Position numbers and translations under genes: made by a program. The notes under the pieces were generated by a model. The model made no database searches. It was not told the DNA's origin and saw nothing but the letters and a program-made list of their open reading frames with translations. From the NCBI GenBank assembly GCA_937967645.1, contig CALBTT010000181.1:34764-98763 (forward strand): a stretch of DNA of 64,000 nucleotides. The letters are read 5' to 3'. The DNA comes from an uncultured Zoogloea sp. (GTDB taxonomy: Bacteria; Pseudomonadota; Gammaproteobacteria; Burkholderiales; Rhodocyclaceae). Numbering within the stretch: the stretch's first letter is position 1; every line of letters begins with the position of its first letter. Shown here piece after piece: positions 53,271-63,148 of this stretch.

Positions 53271-55319
53271 ATGCGGCTTCGTCATATTCGATCTTCGTCG
53301 GGATGTGCATTCCGGGTAGGGCTCCGCCCCGCCAGTCATGCCTTTGGCAGTCTTCCGCTGCAGTGCCTGATGGCCGTGCTGCTGACCCTGCTGGCAGCGG
53401 CCTGCATGGCATGCACCCCACCAGGTGAAGTCCTGGTCGATGACGAGGGGCATCGCCTGCTGAGCGGGGCCGACATGCAGCTCTACCGGGACAGCAGTGG
53501 CCAGCTCGGTATCGAGGACGTCTCATCCCCCGCTTTCCAGAAGAACTTTGTCCCCTCTACCGCCGATGGTCTGGCGCTCGGCTACACGCGGGACGCGCTG
53601 TGGGTCCGGCTGTGCCTGCGTCGAGCCCCCACGGCGCCGGCGGAGTGGTGGCTGGAGTCCCGTGCGCCCTACCTGGACGACATCCGCTTCTATGCGCGGC
53701 AAGACCATGGCGGCTGGGATGAGCTGCGCGCAGGCGACCGCTTCCCGGTCAATTCAAGGGCCATCGTCTATCGTACGGCGGTGTTTCCCTTCGAGCTGCC
53801 GGACGGGACGGCCCAGGTCTTCTATGTCCGGATCAAGGCCAGCACGAGCATGGCGACGGCCTTTACCGTGTGGCAACCGTGGTCCTTCCGGATGCAGGTC
53901 CAGCGTGACCTCCTGGGCATCGGCATGGCGCTCGGGCTGGTGCTGACGGTGTCGGCGATGAACCTGGTCAACTGGTTCTGGACCGGCCAGCGGCTTTATC
54001 TCGCCTTTGCCGCCTTCATGTTCATGATGGCGGTGGCAGTGGCGGCTGCCAACGGCTTGCTGGCCCAGTATTTCTTCCCGGAGAGTGACTGGGTGGCCCA
54101 TGGCCTGACCCGCGTGCTGCACTGTGTCTTCTATGGGTTTTCGATGTTGCTGGTGCGCAAGCCCCTGCGCCTCGCCGAGCACTTTCCGGTGTTCGACCGG
54201 ATCCTGCCCTATCTGGCAGGGGCGATCGTACTGTGTGCCATCAGTGTTCCGCTCGGGCTCTATGTGCACGTGATGCCGGTGGTGCAGTGGCTGCAGCCCT
54301 TCATCGCCGTGGTGGGGGTGATGGCGTGTTACCGCAATCTGCGGGACGGGCACCTGGGCGCAGGCTGGATGCTGGGTGCCTATCTGTGCTTCACGGGCCT
54401 GATGCTGATCCATGTGTCGAGGGCCCTTGGCCTGCTGACCTGGAACTCCACCTTCGAGACGGCGGCGCCGGCGCTGATCGCCTACGCGATCTTTCTGCAT
54501 TTCGGCATCCTGTCCGAGCTGAGGGACGAGCGTCAGGCGCGGGAGGCGGCAGATGGCGAGGCCGTTGCCCAGCGCCAGCTCGCGGAGCAGGAGGAGCGCC
54601 TGCGCCACGAGCAGTCCTTGTTCTTTGCGTTCGTGGCCCATGAGTTGCGCAGTCCCCTCGGGGTGCTGCTCACCGGACTGGGTAATCTGCGGCGCAGTCT
54701 GCCCGAGGTGGCGCCCGAGAATGCGGAACGTCTCGCGCGGCTGAACCATGCCGCCCAGCGGATGAGCGGCCTGATCGATCGCCACCTGCGCCTGCAACGC
54801 ATCGGTCAGCCTGATTTCGAGCCGGATTTTGCCCTGGAGCCCGTCGGCCTGCCTGCCCTGCGCGCGCTGGACGAGATCCGGGCCCTGCATGGTGGGCGTG
54901 ATCTGCGCTTCCAGAAGAGGGGGGCGCTGGAGCAGGATGTGTCGATGGACGCCGAACTGGTGGTGCTGGCCTTGTCCAATCTGCTCGACAATGCGGCCAA
55001 GTATTCTCCCGAGGCAACGCCGATCCGCCTGGAGGTGGAGGCTTCCGCCGGGATGGTGATCTACCGGGTGATCAATGCCGGTGAGGGACTGCCGCCGGAT
55101 CTGGCCGAGCGCCCGTTCCAGGTATTCAGGCGCAGCCGCAAGTCGGTGAGTACCAAGGGGGGCTTCGGCATCGGCCTGGCCCTGGCCAGCCATGTGGCGC
55201 GGGTGCATGGTGGCGCCCTGGTCGGCGGGCATCGCGACGGCGAGACCTGGTTCACGCTGCGCCTGCCGGTCGGGCCGGAGGGGCCGCCGGGCGCTACTGG
55301 CAAGGAGCTGCCGGCATGA
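53271..55319 (+). CDS. 7TMR-DISM-type sensor histidine kinase
   Basis: A 682-residue membrane kinase. The N-terminus has a hydrophobic export segment (about 30-46, ending in LAAACMAC). Residues 60-205 are a periplasmic DISMED2-like beta-rich domain (GLALGYTRDALWVRLCLR). Seven membrane segments span 212-410. A short coiled-coil leads to the kinase core with His457 in FVAHELRSPLGVLL, N-box NLLDNAAKYSP and GFGIGLALASHV. The adenine-contact motif reads INAGEGLP, with Asn where Asp is usual. The start is uncertain; an ATG at 53370 is possible. Stop overlaps the next start by 4 bases. Confidence 0.88.
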   Translation: MRLRHIRSSSGCAFRVGLRPASHAFGSLPLQCLMAVLLTLLAAACMACTPPGEVLVDDEGHRLLSGADMQLYRDSSGQLGIEDVSSPAFQKNFVPSTADGLALGYTRDALWVRLCLRRAPTAPAEWWLESRAPYLDDIRFYARQDHGGWDELRAGDRFPVNSRAIVYRTAVFPFELPDGTAQVFYVRIKASTSMATAFTVWQPWSFRMQVQRDLLGIGMALGLVLTVSAMNLVNWFWTGQRLYLAFAAFMFMMAVAVAAANGLLAQYFFPESDWVAHGLTRVLHCVFYGFSMLLVRKPLRLAEHFPVFDRILPYLAGAIVLCAISVPLGLYVHVMPVVQWLQPFIAVVGVMACYRNLRDGHLGAGWMLGAYLCFTGLMLIHVSRALGLLTWNSTFETAAPALIAYAIFLHFGILSELRDERQAREAADGEAVAQRQLAEQEERLRHEQSLFFAFVAHELRSPLGVLLTGLGNLRRSLPEVAPENAERLARLNHAAQRMSGLIDRHLRLQRIGQPDFEPDFALEPVGLPALRALDEIRALHGGRDLRFQKRGALEQDVSMDAELVVLALSNLLDNAAKYSPEATPIRLEVEASAGMVIYRVINAGEGLPPDLAERPFQVFRRSRKSVSTKGGFGIGLALASHVARVHGGALVGGHRDGETWFTLRLPVGPEGPPGATGKELPA

Positions 55320-56011
55320 TCTCGGTGCTTCTGGTGGAAGATGATCGCGACCTGTGTGCGGAGATCTCTGCCTTCCTGTCCGGGGCGGGTTTTTCGGTAT
55401 GCGTTGCCGGCACCATCCGTGAGGCCGATGCGAGGCTGGCCCGGCCCTATGATCTGCTCGTCCTCGACATCAACTTGCCGGATGGTGATGGCTTGAGCTT
55501 CTGCCGCCAGGCACGGCGCTACATCCGCTCCGGCATCGTGATGTGCACGGGGCGCGGCGAAAGGGAACTGCGCATCGCCAGCCTGCGGGATGGCGCCGAT
55601 GCCTACCTGGTCAAACCCGTGGATCCGGAGGAGCTCGAGGCCACGCTGCTCAGCGTGCATCGCCGCCTGCAGGGAAACCTGGCTTCGCTGGCCTCGGGCA
55701 TGCTGCCCCAGCCCTGGTACCTCGATGGAGAGCGCCGCCTGCTCACGGCGCCCAACGGGGGCACCTTCCTGCTCAACGTGGGGGAGACCCGTTTTCTGGC
55801 TGCGCTCTTTGCCGACCCTGAACGACATGCCCGCAAGGAGGATTTGGTCGCCTTGCTGGCGGGCGATGAGCCTGACTACAGCGCCCACCGCCTCGAGGCC
55901 ATGGTCAGCCGGCTGCGCTCGAAGGCCCAGTCCCGCTGCGGTCTGCGCCTGCCCGTCGTGTCGGATTACGGGCGTGGTTACACCTTCACCGAGTATGCCC
56001 GCCTGCTCTGA
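55316..56011 (+). CDS. Complete OmpR-family response regulator partner of the 7TM kinase
   Basis: A 231-residue regulator. Receiver residues are intact: Glu8, Asp9, Asp10, phospho-acceptor Asp51 (VLDINLPDGDG), Thr78 and Lys100 in LVKPV. The winged-helix domain (about 130-231) is divergent and ends VSDYGRGYTF. The ATG overlaps the kinase TGA, so the two are translationally coupled and are the likely cognate pair. It is followed by two further regulator genes. Confidence 0.9.
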   Translation: MISVLLVEDDRDLCAEISAFLSGAGFSVCVAGTIREADARLARPYDLLVLDINLPDGDGLSFCRQARRYIRSGIVMCTGRGERELRIASLRDGADAYLVKPVDPEELEATLLSVHRRLQGNLASLASGMLPQPWYLDGERRLLTAPNGGTFLLNVGETRFLAALFADPERHARKEDLVALLAGDEPDYSAHRLEAMVSRLRSKAQSRCGLRLPVVSDYGRGYTFTEYARLL

Positions 56012-56026
56012 GCCGCGGCGGTGAGA

Positions 56027-56067
56027 ATCTGTCAGCATTTCTTGTCCGAGACATATCTGTCTAGCAT
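56027..56067. promoter_or_regulatory. Repeat cluster upstream of the first pseudo-receiver regulator
   Basis: Two copies of ATCTGTC-(T)-AGCAT occur at 56027-56038 and 56055-56067. Between them a TGTC-CGA-GACA inverted repeat sits at 56043-56053. The cluster lies 40-80 bases before the regulator start and is a candidate binding site for one of the neighbouring winged-helix proteins. Confidence 0.35.
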
Positions 56068-56108
56068 CCGCTCCCGTTCTGGTGATTCTGTTCTGAGGGG
56101 ATGTATCG

Positions 56109-56894
56109 ATGCGACTGGCGCTGCTGATTGGCGACGTGCATTTGGCCGAGGCCTTGTCCGGGCTGTTGCAGGGAGTGGGGCACGCGATCCATGGTTTTGA
56201 CCAGGAGCAAAGGCTGCGTCGCGCTCTGAGCAGGGAGAGCTTCGATCTGGTGCTGGCTGACGGTGCCTTGCTGGGGGACGACTGCGCCTCCTTTGTGCGA
56301 CGGGTACGTGATGTGCCCGGCAGTGAGCTGCCCGTGATGCTGATCAACTGCGTCGATGACGAGGCGCTGCTGTCGGAGGTGCTGGCGGCCGGCGCCGAGG
56401 ACTACATCTCGCGCCCCCTGGCTGGGCGGGAGCTGGTGGGCCGCATCGCCGCCGTGCTGCGCCGGCGCCACCCGGATCTGTTCCGCCTGGAGTCGGAGCT
56501 CATCTTCGGTTCGTACCGTTTTGACCTCCAGGCCAGGAGCGTGTGGCTGCGGGAGGAGATGATCGACCTGACCGAGAGGGAGTTCGATCTGGCTCTGTTC
56601 CTCTTCCGCAATGTGGGTCGCATGATCTCCCGGGGCCATATCCACGAGATGATCTGGCAGGTCTCCCGGCCGATGGAGTCGCGCACCATCGACACCCATG
56701 TCAGTCGCCTGCGGCGCAAGCTGGCGCTGCTGCGGGGTAATGAATTCCACCTGTCCGCCGTTTACGGGACCGGCTATCGCCTGGAGCGTTCGCGCCAGCC
56801 CTGGGTGTCCCCCCTGGTCACCATCGCCCTGGAGGAGTCCGGTGATGCCGCGGCCGGAGCGCGTATCTCCGGAGCCCAGGTCTGCTCGGCCTGA
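56109..56894 (+). CDS. Winged-helix regulator with degenerate receiver (pseudo-receiver A)
   Basis: A 261-residue protein with an OmpR-like winged helix (about 125-235, LTEREFDLALFLFRN, TIDTHVSRLRRKL, VYGTGYRLE) and a changed receiver. Asp51 (LVLADGALL) is present, but the acidic pair is reduced to Asp9. The switch Thr/Ser is Asn80 in NCVDDEA and the essential Lys is Arg102 (ISRPL). Phosphorylation as in classic regulators is doubtful. A tail of about 30 residues follows the DNA-binding domain. It sits 97 bases after the complete regulator and is paralogous to the next gene. Confidence 0.82.
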   Translation: MRLALLIGDVHLAEALSGLLQGVGHAIHGFDQEQRLRRALSRESFDLVLADGALLGDDCASFVRRVRDVPGSELPVMLINCVDDEALLSEVLAAGAEDYISRPLAGRELVGRIAAVLRRRHPDLFRLESELIFGSYRFDLQARSVWLREEMIDLTEREFDLALFLFRNVGRMISRGHIHEMIWQVSRPMESRTIDTHVSRLRRKLALLRGNEFHLSAVYGTGYRLERSRQPWVSPLVTIALEESGDAAAGARISGAQVCSA

Positions 56895-56924
56895 GCGTAC
56901 GCGCACGGCGCGTGCCAAGACAGC

Positions 56925-56940
56925 GTCAAATTTGGTCAAA
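56925..56940. promoter_or_regulatory. GTCAAA direct repeat before pseudo-receiver B
   Basis: GTCAAA occurs at 56925-56930 and again at 56935-56940, a 10-base period as expected for tandem winged-helix binding on one DNA face. It lies in the 109-base gap before the second pseudo-receiver gene, upstream of an AT-rich patch (TTCATTAATATG) that could hold the promoter. Confidence 0.35.
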
Positions 56941-57003
56941 ACGCTTTATGCTCAACGATTTTCATTAATATGCCGGGGGTGACAATATCCTTTGGGGTAG
57001 TGG

Positions 57004-57765
57004 ATGACCCGGATGTGCAAAAGTGTGGCCCTGCTGAGTACCGAGTCCCGCTCCGTGCCTGCAGTCCTGATCAGGCGGCTTGAACTCACGGGACTCCGTG
57101 TCCGGGTCTTCGAGGACGCCCTTGGATTGAGCCAGGAAGCCCAGCATGGTGCCTTCCAGCTTTACCTGCTCGACCAGCAGGCCGGTGAAGCCGAGCTCGC
57201 CCTTCAGTTGTTACGGGCAGACCCCTGCGATGGGGCTCCCATCGTCTTCTACAACTGCGAAGACAATGAGGCGCGCCTTGTCGATGCCCTGCAGCAGGGG
57301 GCGGACGATTACGTCACGGTCGCGCGCGGTGGGGAGCTGTTCGCCCGCAGTTGTGCGCTGCTGCGCCGGCGCGAGGGACGTTCGGTGACGTCCATGAGGG
57401 TGCTCGAGCTGCCTCCCTACCGCTTTGAAGTGGCAAGCAAGCAGGCATTCATCGAGGGGCGCCGCGTGGAGCTCACTGAAAAGGAGTTCGAGCTCAGCGT
57501 CCTCTTCTTCCGTAATCCCGGCCGCCTGTTGTCCCGCGGGAAATTGCTCGAAGTTGTATGGGGCGACAGGGTCGGGACAGCTTCAAGGACCGTCGATACC
57601 CATGTCAGCCGGATCCGGTGCAAACTGGACATCCACCCTGGACGGGGCTTCCGCCTGAGTGCCTCGTATGGGAGCGGCTACCGTCTGGAGCAAGTTGAGG
57701 ATTCGGATGGCACGGTGTCGTTCCATCCAGACCTGATACTCGCCAAATTCTCTCATCCACTGTGA
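57004..57765 (+). CDS. Winged-helix regulator with degenerate receiver (pseudo-receiver B)
   Basis: A 253-residue paralogue of the preceding gene. The winged helix is clear (LTEKEFELSVLFFRNPGRLLS, TVDTHVSRIRCKL, ASYGSGYRLE). The receiver keeps only Asp57 (YLLDQQAGE); the acidic pair is gone (LLSTES), the switch residue is Asn84 in NCEDNEA and the Lys position is Val106 (DYVTVARG). Both pseudo-receivers share the NC-X-D-X-EA block. The starting ATG follows TTTGGGGTAG. It likely binds DNA without phosphorylation. Confidence 0.82.
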   Translation: MTRMCKSVALLSTESRSVPAVLIRRLELTGLRVRVFEDALGLSQEAQHGAFQLYLLDQQAGEAELALQLLRADPCDGAPIVFYNCEDNEARLVDALQQGADDYVTVARGGELFARSCALLRRREGRSVTSMRVLELPPYRFEVASKQAFIEGRRVELTEKEFELSVLFFRNPGRLLSRGKLLEVVWGDRVGTASRTVDTHVSRIRCKLDIHPGRGFRLSASYGSGYRLEQVEDSDGTVSFHPDLILAKFSHPL

Positions 57766-57837
57766 ATTAATTGCACGGTCGGTCGGCCAGCCTCCCACTA
57801 AGCTTCGAGGGCAAGCAGATATTGGGAGACCCGGACC

Positions 57838-58317
57838 GTGAACATGCACCTATTCGCACTGATTGGCCTGTTGGCCCTGGCCGTCCTCGCCTGGCAGGCC
57901 TGGCGGGAGCGTGCAGGTGCCCGTCTGCGGATGCCCGCCATCTGGGAAGAGAGCTTGCAGCGCATTGCCATGGATCAGCGAAAGGGGCACCACCGGGTGG
58001 TCAGGGAGTGCATCCTGCAGGCCTGCAGAAGGCTGGAGCTGCATCCCGAGGCCTCCGGCTACGCACCCCATGTCCGGGTCCGGCTGGCCGCGATGCTTGG
58101 AGAGGACCCGATCTATCCCACCGTGCTGCGGTCCATCCGCGCCGCTTCCGCCTCGGCGGAGGGCGTCAGCGAAATGGCCTTGTGCATCGAACTGCGTCAG
58201 TTTCTGGTGGAGGACATTCGCACCTGCATGGCGCTGGCCGAGTGCTTCGGCCAGGTCCGGCGCATGTGCGAAGGCGGGGACTGCCGGGTGGAGGCCAACT
58301 TCATCCGCTCCGCCTGA
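57838..58317 (+). CDS. Small membrane-anchored protein of unknown function
   Basis: A 159-residue protein with one N-terminal membrane segment (about 5-20, FALIGLLALAVLAWQAW) and a helical soluble domain of about 135 residues (HHRVVRECILQACRRLEL, ELRQFLVEDIRTCMALAEC). It has several cysteines (CILQAC, LCIEL, RTCMALAEC, MCEGGDC) but no metal motif that I recognise. Start is GTG 57838, or an ATG two codons later. It follows the second pseudo-receiver gene by 72 bases and may be a target or partner. Confidence 0.55.
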   Translation: MNMHLFALIGLLALAVLAWQAWRERAGARLRMPAIWEESLQRIAMDQRKGHHRVVRECILQACRRLELHPEASGYAPHVRVRLAAMLGEDPIYPTVLRSIRAASASAEGVSEMALCIELRQFLVEDIRTCMALAECFGQVRRMCEGGDCRVEANFIRSA

Positions 58318-58347
58318 GCCCTCAGGGCGAGGCCCCAGGGCGGGTTC

Positions 58348-59999
<1,652 letters not shown>

Positions 60000-60091
60000 T
60001 GCTGGTTCTCCTCGCGGCGGGAGTTAACCCCAATCTTGTGCAGGGCACAAGGGGCGTGATGACCAAGGGGTTGGGCGAAGGGCAGGGGCGG

Positions 60092-60724
60092 TCAGGCGGC
60101 GTAGCCGAAGAATTCGCGGTAGCTGCGCATTGCCAGGAGGCGGGAGAAGAGCAGTTCGAAGTCTTCGTCCTTGTCCACCGGGTTGAGGGACTCCGCATTG
60201 ACGATGAACAGCGGTGCGGCGTCGTAGTGATGGAAGAAGGTCGCGTAGCGTTCGGCAACGCGCTGCAGATAGGCCTCGCTGATCTTGCGCTCGGACTCGA
60301 CGCCGCGCTTGCGGACACGGTCGATCAGGATGTCGGGCTGGGCCTGCAGGTAGATCACCAGGTCGGGCTTGCGGGCGTCGGGCTTGAGGCGCTCGTAGAG
60401 CTGGCGGTAGAGCTTGAGTTCGTCTTCGGCGAGGTTGAGCTCGGCGAACAGCGGGTCCTTGTCGATCAGGAAGTCGGAGACGACCCGTCGGTGGGACTCC
60501 TGCTCGAAGCTGGCGAGCTGCTCGCTGCGCTGGAAGAGGAATGCGATCTGGGTGGGCAGGCCCCAGCGTTCCATGTTCTGGTAGAAACGTCCGAGGAAGG
60601 CGTTGTCCGCCGGATTCTCGAGAAGGGTGTCGGCACCGATGCGGTCGGCGAGGCGCCGGGCCAGGGTGGTCTTGCCGGCGCCGATGGGGCCTTCCACGAC
60701 GATGTAACGGGCTTTTTCGAGCAT
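60092..60724 (-). CDS. Deoxynucleoside kinase
   Basis: A 210-residue P-loop kinase (VVEGPIGAGKTTLARRL) of the deoxyadenosine/deoxyguanosine kinase family. It contains LENPADNAFLGRFYQ, FLFQRSEQLA, VVSDFLIDKDPLFA, LVIYLQAQPDILIDRVRKRG with the lid arginine, and a C-terminal NAESLNPVDKDED. It phosphorylates deoxynucleosides for salvage. I chose the ATG at 60722-60724; a GTG at 60748 would overlap the upstream stop. Confidence 0.9.
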   Translation of the reverse strand: MLEKARYIVVEGPIGAGKTTLARRLADRIGADTLLENPADNAFLGRFYQNMERWGLPTQIAFLFQRSEQLASFEQESHRRVVSDFLIDKDPLFAELNLAEDELKLYRQLYERLKPDARKPDLVIYLQAQPDILIDRVRKRGVESERKISEAYLQRVAERYATFFHHYDAAPLFIVNAESLNPVDKDEDFELLFSRLLAMRSYREFFGYAA

Positions 60725-60740
60725 GGGGTCTTTCAGCCCT

Positions 60741-61082
60741 TCAGGCACGGAAGATGAAGTAGACGGCGCCTAGGATACACAGGGCGGCCCACAGATAGTC
60801 AAGCTTGAGGGGCTGCTGCATGTAGAAAATGGCGAAGGGCACGAAGATGGCGAGGGTGATCGCCTCCTGCATGATCTTGAGCTGGGCCAGGTTGAGCTCC
60901 TGGGCGCCAATGCGGTTGGCCGGCACCTGCAGCAGGTACTCGAAGAGGGCGATCCCCCAGCTCACCAGGGCGGCGATGTACCAGGGAGCGGTGTTCAGGT
61001 TCTTGAGGTGTCCATACCAGGCAAAGGTCATGAACACGTTCGACGCCGCCAGCAGCAGCGCGGTTTGCATCCAGATCGGCAT
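60741..61082 (-). CDS. DUF486/DMT-type small membrane protein
   Basis: A 113-residue membrane protein with four predicted helices (ALLLAASNVFMTFAWYG, WYIAALVSWGIALFEYLLQVP, ITLAIFVPFAIFYMQ, DYLWAALCILGAVYFIF). It matches the DUF486 family, a short relative of the drug/metabolite transporter superfamily. It interrupts the otherwise common folK-deoxynucleoside kinase order. Substrate is unknown. Confidence 0.88.
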   Translation of the reverse strand: MPIWMQTALLLAASNVFMTFAWYGHLKNLNTAPWYIAALVSWGIALFEYLLQVPANRIGAQELNLAQLKIMQEAITLAIFVPFAIFYMQQPLKLDYLWAALCILGAVYFIFRA

Positions 61083-61163
61083 GTGGGTCAGGCCTGCTCG
61101 GTCACCATGTCGCGTGTCAGCTTGAGGCGCGTGCGCCCGCTGCAGGGGGGGCGGTGCCTCATT

Positions 61164-61667
61164 TCACAGCGCCTCGAAGCGGTGAATGTCCTGGCCAGCC
61201 ACCTGGTCGAGAAAGTCACGGCCCAGGCCCAGGCCGGGGAGCCGGATGTCAGGGGCGATCTCGAGGAGTGGCAGCAGCACGAAGGCGCGCTCATGCATGC
61301 GCGGATGGGGCAGGGTCAGCTCGGTGCCGGCCTGCACGCTGTCGCCATGCAGCAGCAGGTCCAGGTCGAGCGTGCGGGGGGCGTTGGGGATGCTTCTCAC
61401 CCGCCCATGCACGGTCTCGATGGCCAGCAGCTGGCGGAGGAGTTCGAGCGGAGCCAGCGTGGTGTCCACGGCCACCACGGCATTGATGAAGTCCGGCTGA
61501 TTGAGGAGTCCCACCGGCGCGCTGCGGTACAGGGAAGAGCGCGCCACCACCCGGGTGCCGGGCAGGGAATCCAGATCGCGGACGGCGGCGCGCAGGTGCT
61601 GCACCGGCTCGCCGATGTTGGCGCCAAGGGCTACGAAGGCCCTGGCGCAGGCGCCTGGCGTGCTCAT
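61164..61667 (-). CDS. folK: 2-amino-4-hydroxy-6-hydroxymethyldihydropteridine diphosphokinase
   Basis: Pyrophosphorylates the pterin precursor in folate synthesis. The 167 residues have FVALGANIGEPVQHL, SSLYRSAPVGLLNQPDFINAV, LLAIETVHGRVRS, PRTLDLDLLLHG and LTLPHPRMHERAFVL. The start overlaps the pcnB stop by 4 bases, the usual pcnB-folK order. Confidence 0.97.
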   Translation of the reverse strand: MSTPGACARAFVALGANIGEPVQHLRAAVRDLDSLPGTRVVARSSLYRSAPVGLLNQPDFINAVVAVDTTLAPLELLRQLLAIETVHGRVRSIPNAPRTLDLDLLLHGDSVQAGTELTLPHPRMHERAFVLLPLLEIAPDIRLPGLGLGRDFLDQVAGQDIHRFEAL

Positions 61668-63004
61668 TCGCCGGTGGCTTCAGCGGCGGCTGCAGGCTTG
61701 CGGCGCCGGCGGCGTTTCTTGGGGGCGTTGCCGCGGTCGGGCAGCAGCATGTTCTCGCGGGCCTCGGGGTGGGCGTCGGCAAAGGCCTCCCACCAGTCGG
61801 GCAGCTCCATCGGCAGCTCGCCGGATTGGGCACGCAGGCGCAGGAAGTCCCACGCAGCCCGGTAGCGGACCTGCTCCAGCAGGCGGTAGGGGGTCTTGCC
61901 GGCGCGCTTCTCGAAGCGCGGTTGCAGGGCCCAGATCTCCTTGATGTCGCCCGCGATGCGGCGGGTGATGGCGAGCTTGCCCGACTGCTGCTCAAGCACC
62001 GCATCCATGGCGTCGAAGAGCGCCGGCTGGGAATGCTCGCCCTTGGCCTTGCGGGCTTCCCAATCCGCCAGCACTTCGTGCCACAGCAGGGTGGCGAAGA
62101 GGAAGCCGGGGGAGATGGGCTTGCCCTGGCGTACGCGCTCGTCGGTGTTCTCGAGGGACAGCCAGACGAAGCGTTCGCCCAGCGGCTGCTCGAGGATCAC
62201 GTCGAGCAGGGGCAACAGGCCGTGGTGCAGGCCCTCTTCGCGAAGCTGGCGCAGGCACTTGACCGCATGGCCGGACATCAGCAACTTGAGCATCTCGTCG
62301 AAGAGGCGAGCCGGCGGCACGTTCTCGAGGAGGTCGGCCATGTCGCGGATCGGCGCCCGCGCCGCGGGGTCGATGGTGAGGCCCAGCTTGGCGCCCAGGC
62401 GGGCGGCGCGCAGCATGCGTACCGGGTCTTCGCGGTAGCGCACGCGCGGGTCGCCGATCATGCGCAGGGTCTTCTGCTGCAGGTCGGCCACGCCGTGGTG
62501 GTAATCGATGATGGTTTCGTCGCTGGGATCGTAATACAGGGCATTGACCGTGAAGTCGCGGCGGGTGGCGTCTTCGGCAATGGAGCCGAACACGTTGTCG
62601 CGCAGGACCCGGCCGTGCTCGTCGGTCTCGGTGGACTCTGCATCCTGCATGGCACGGAAGGTGGAGACCTCGATGGTCTCCTGGCCGCTCATCACGTGCA
62701 CGATCTTGAAGCGGCGGCCGATGATGCGAGAGCGCCGGAAGAGCGCTCGGACTTCTTCCGGGGTGGCGCTGGTGGCCACATCGAAATCCTTGGGGGTCTG
62801 ACCGACGATGATGTCGCGGACCGCGCCTCCCACCACATAGGCCTTGTGTCCGGCTTCCTGCAGGGTGGTGCAGACCTTGTTGGCGGCGGGGGAGATCTGC
62901 TCCCGGCGCACGCCGTGGCGGCTGACCGGAATGACTGCAGGTTCGAGAACTCGGTTGGCGGGTGCGGCGCGGCGGAATACCCGGCGCAGCAGTTTGCGGA
63001 TCAT
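61664..63004 (-). CDS. pcnB: Poly(A) polymerase I
   Basis: Adds 3' poly(A) tails that promote RNA decay. The 446-residue nucleotidyltransferase shows AYVVGGAVRDIIVGQTPKDFDVAT with the catalytic aspartates, RRDFTVNALYYDP, GDPRVRYREDPVRMLRAARL and a basic C-terminus (PKKRRRRRKP). I chose the ATG at 63002-63004 (MIRKLLRRVF); the longer frame adds an unconserved stretch. Confidence 0.95.
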   Translation of the reverse strand: MIRKLLRRVFRRAAPANRVLEPAVIPVSRHGVRREQISPAANKVCTTLQEAGHKAYVVGGAVRDIIVGQTPKDFDVATSATPEEVRALFRRSRIIGRRFKIVHVMSGQETIEVSTFRAMQDAESTETDEHGRVLRDNVFGSIAEDATRRDFTVNALYYDPSDETIIDYHHGVADLQQKTLRMIGDPRVRYREDPVRMLRAARLGAKLGLTIDPAARAPIRDMADLLENVPPARLFDEMLKLLMSGHAVKCLRQLREEGLHHGLLPLLDVILEQPLGERFVWLSLENTDERVRQGKPISPGFLFATLLWHEVLADWEARKAKGEHSQPALFDAMDAVLEQQSGKLAITRRIAGDIKEIWALQPRFEKRAGKTPYRLLEQVRYRAAWDFLRLRAQSGELPMELPDWWEAFADAHPEARENMLLPDRGNAPKKRRRRRKPAAAAEATGE

Positions 63005-63148
63005 TGGTTGGGTTTTGCCTGGTTTTTGGGTCAAGGGCGGAATGATAACCCATCGAGGGCCGCCGTTTGATTTCACGCGGTGTCCGGACGCTTTTCCCGG
63101 AAGGGAAGGATCGGCGACAATATCCCTTTGTCCTCACCGCCGCTGCCC

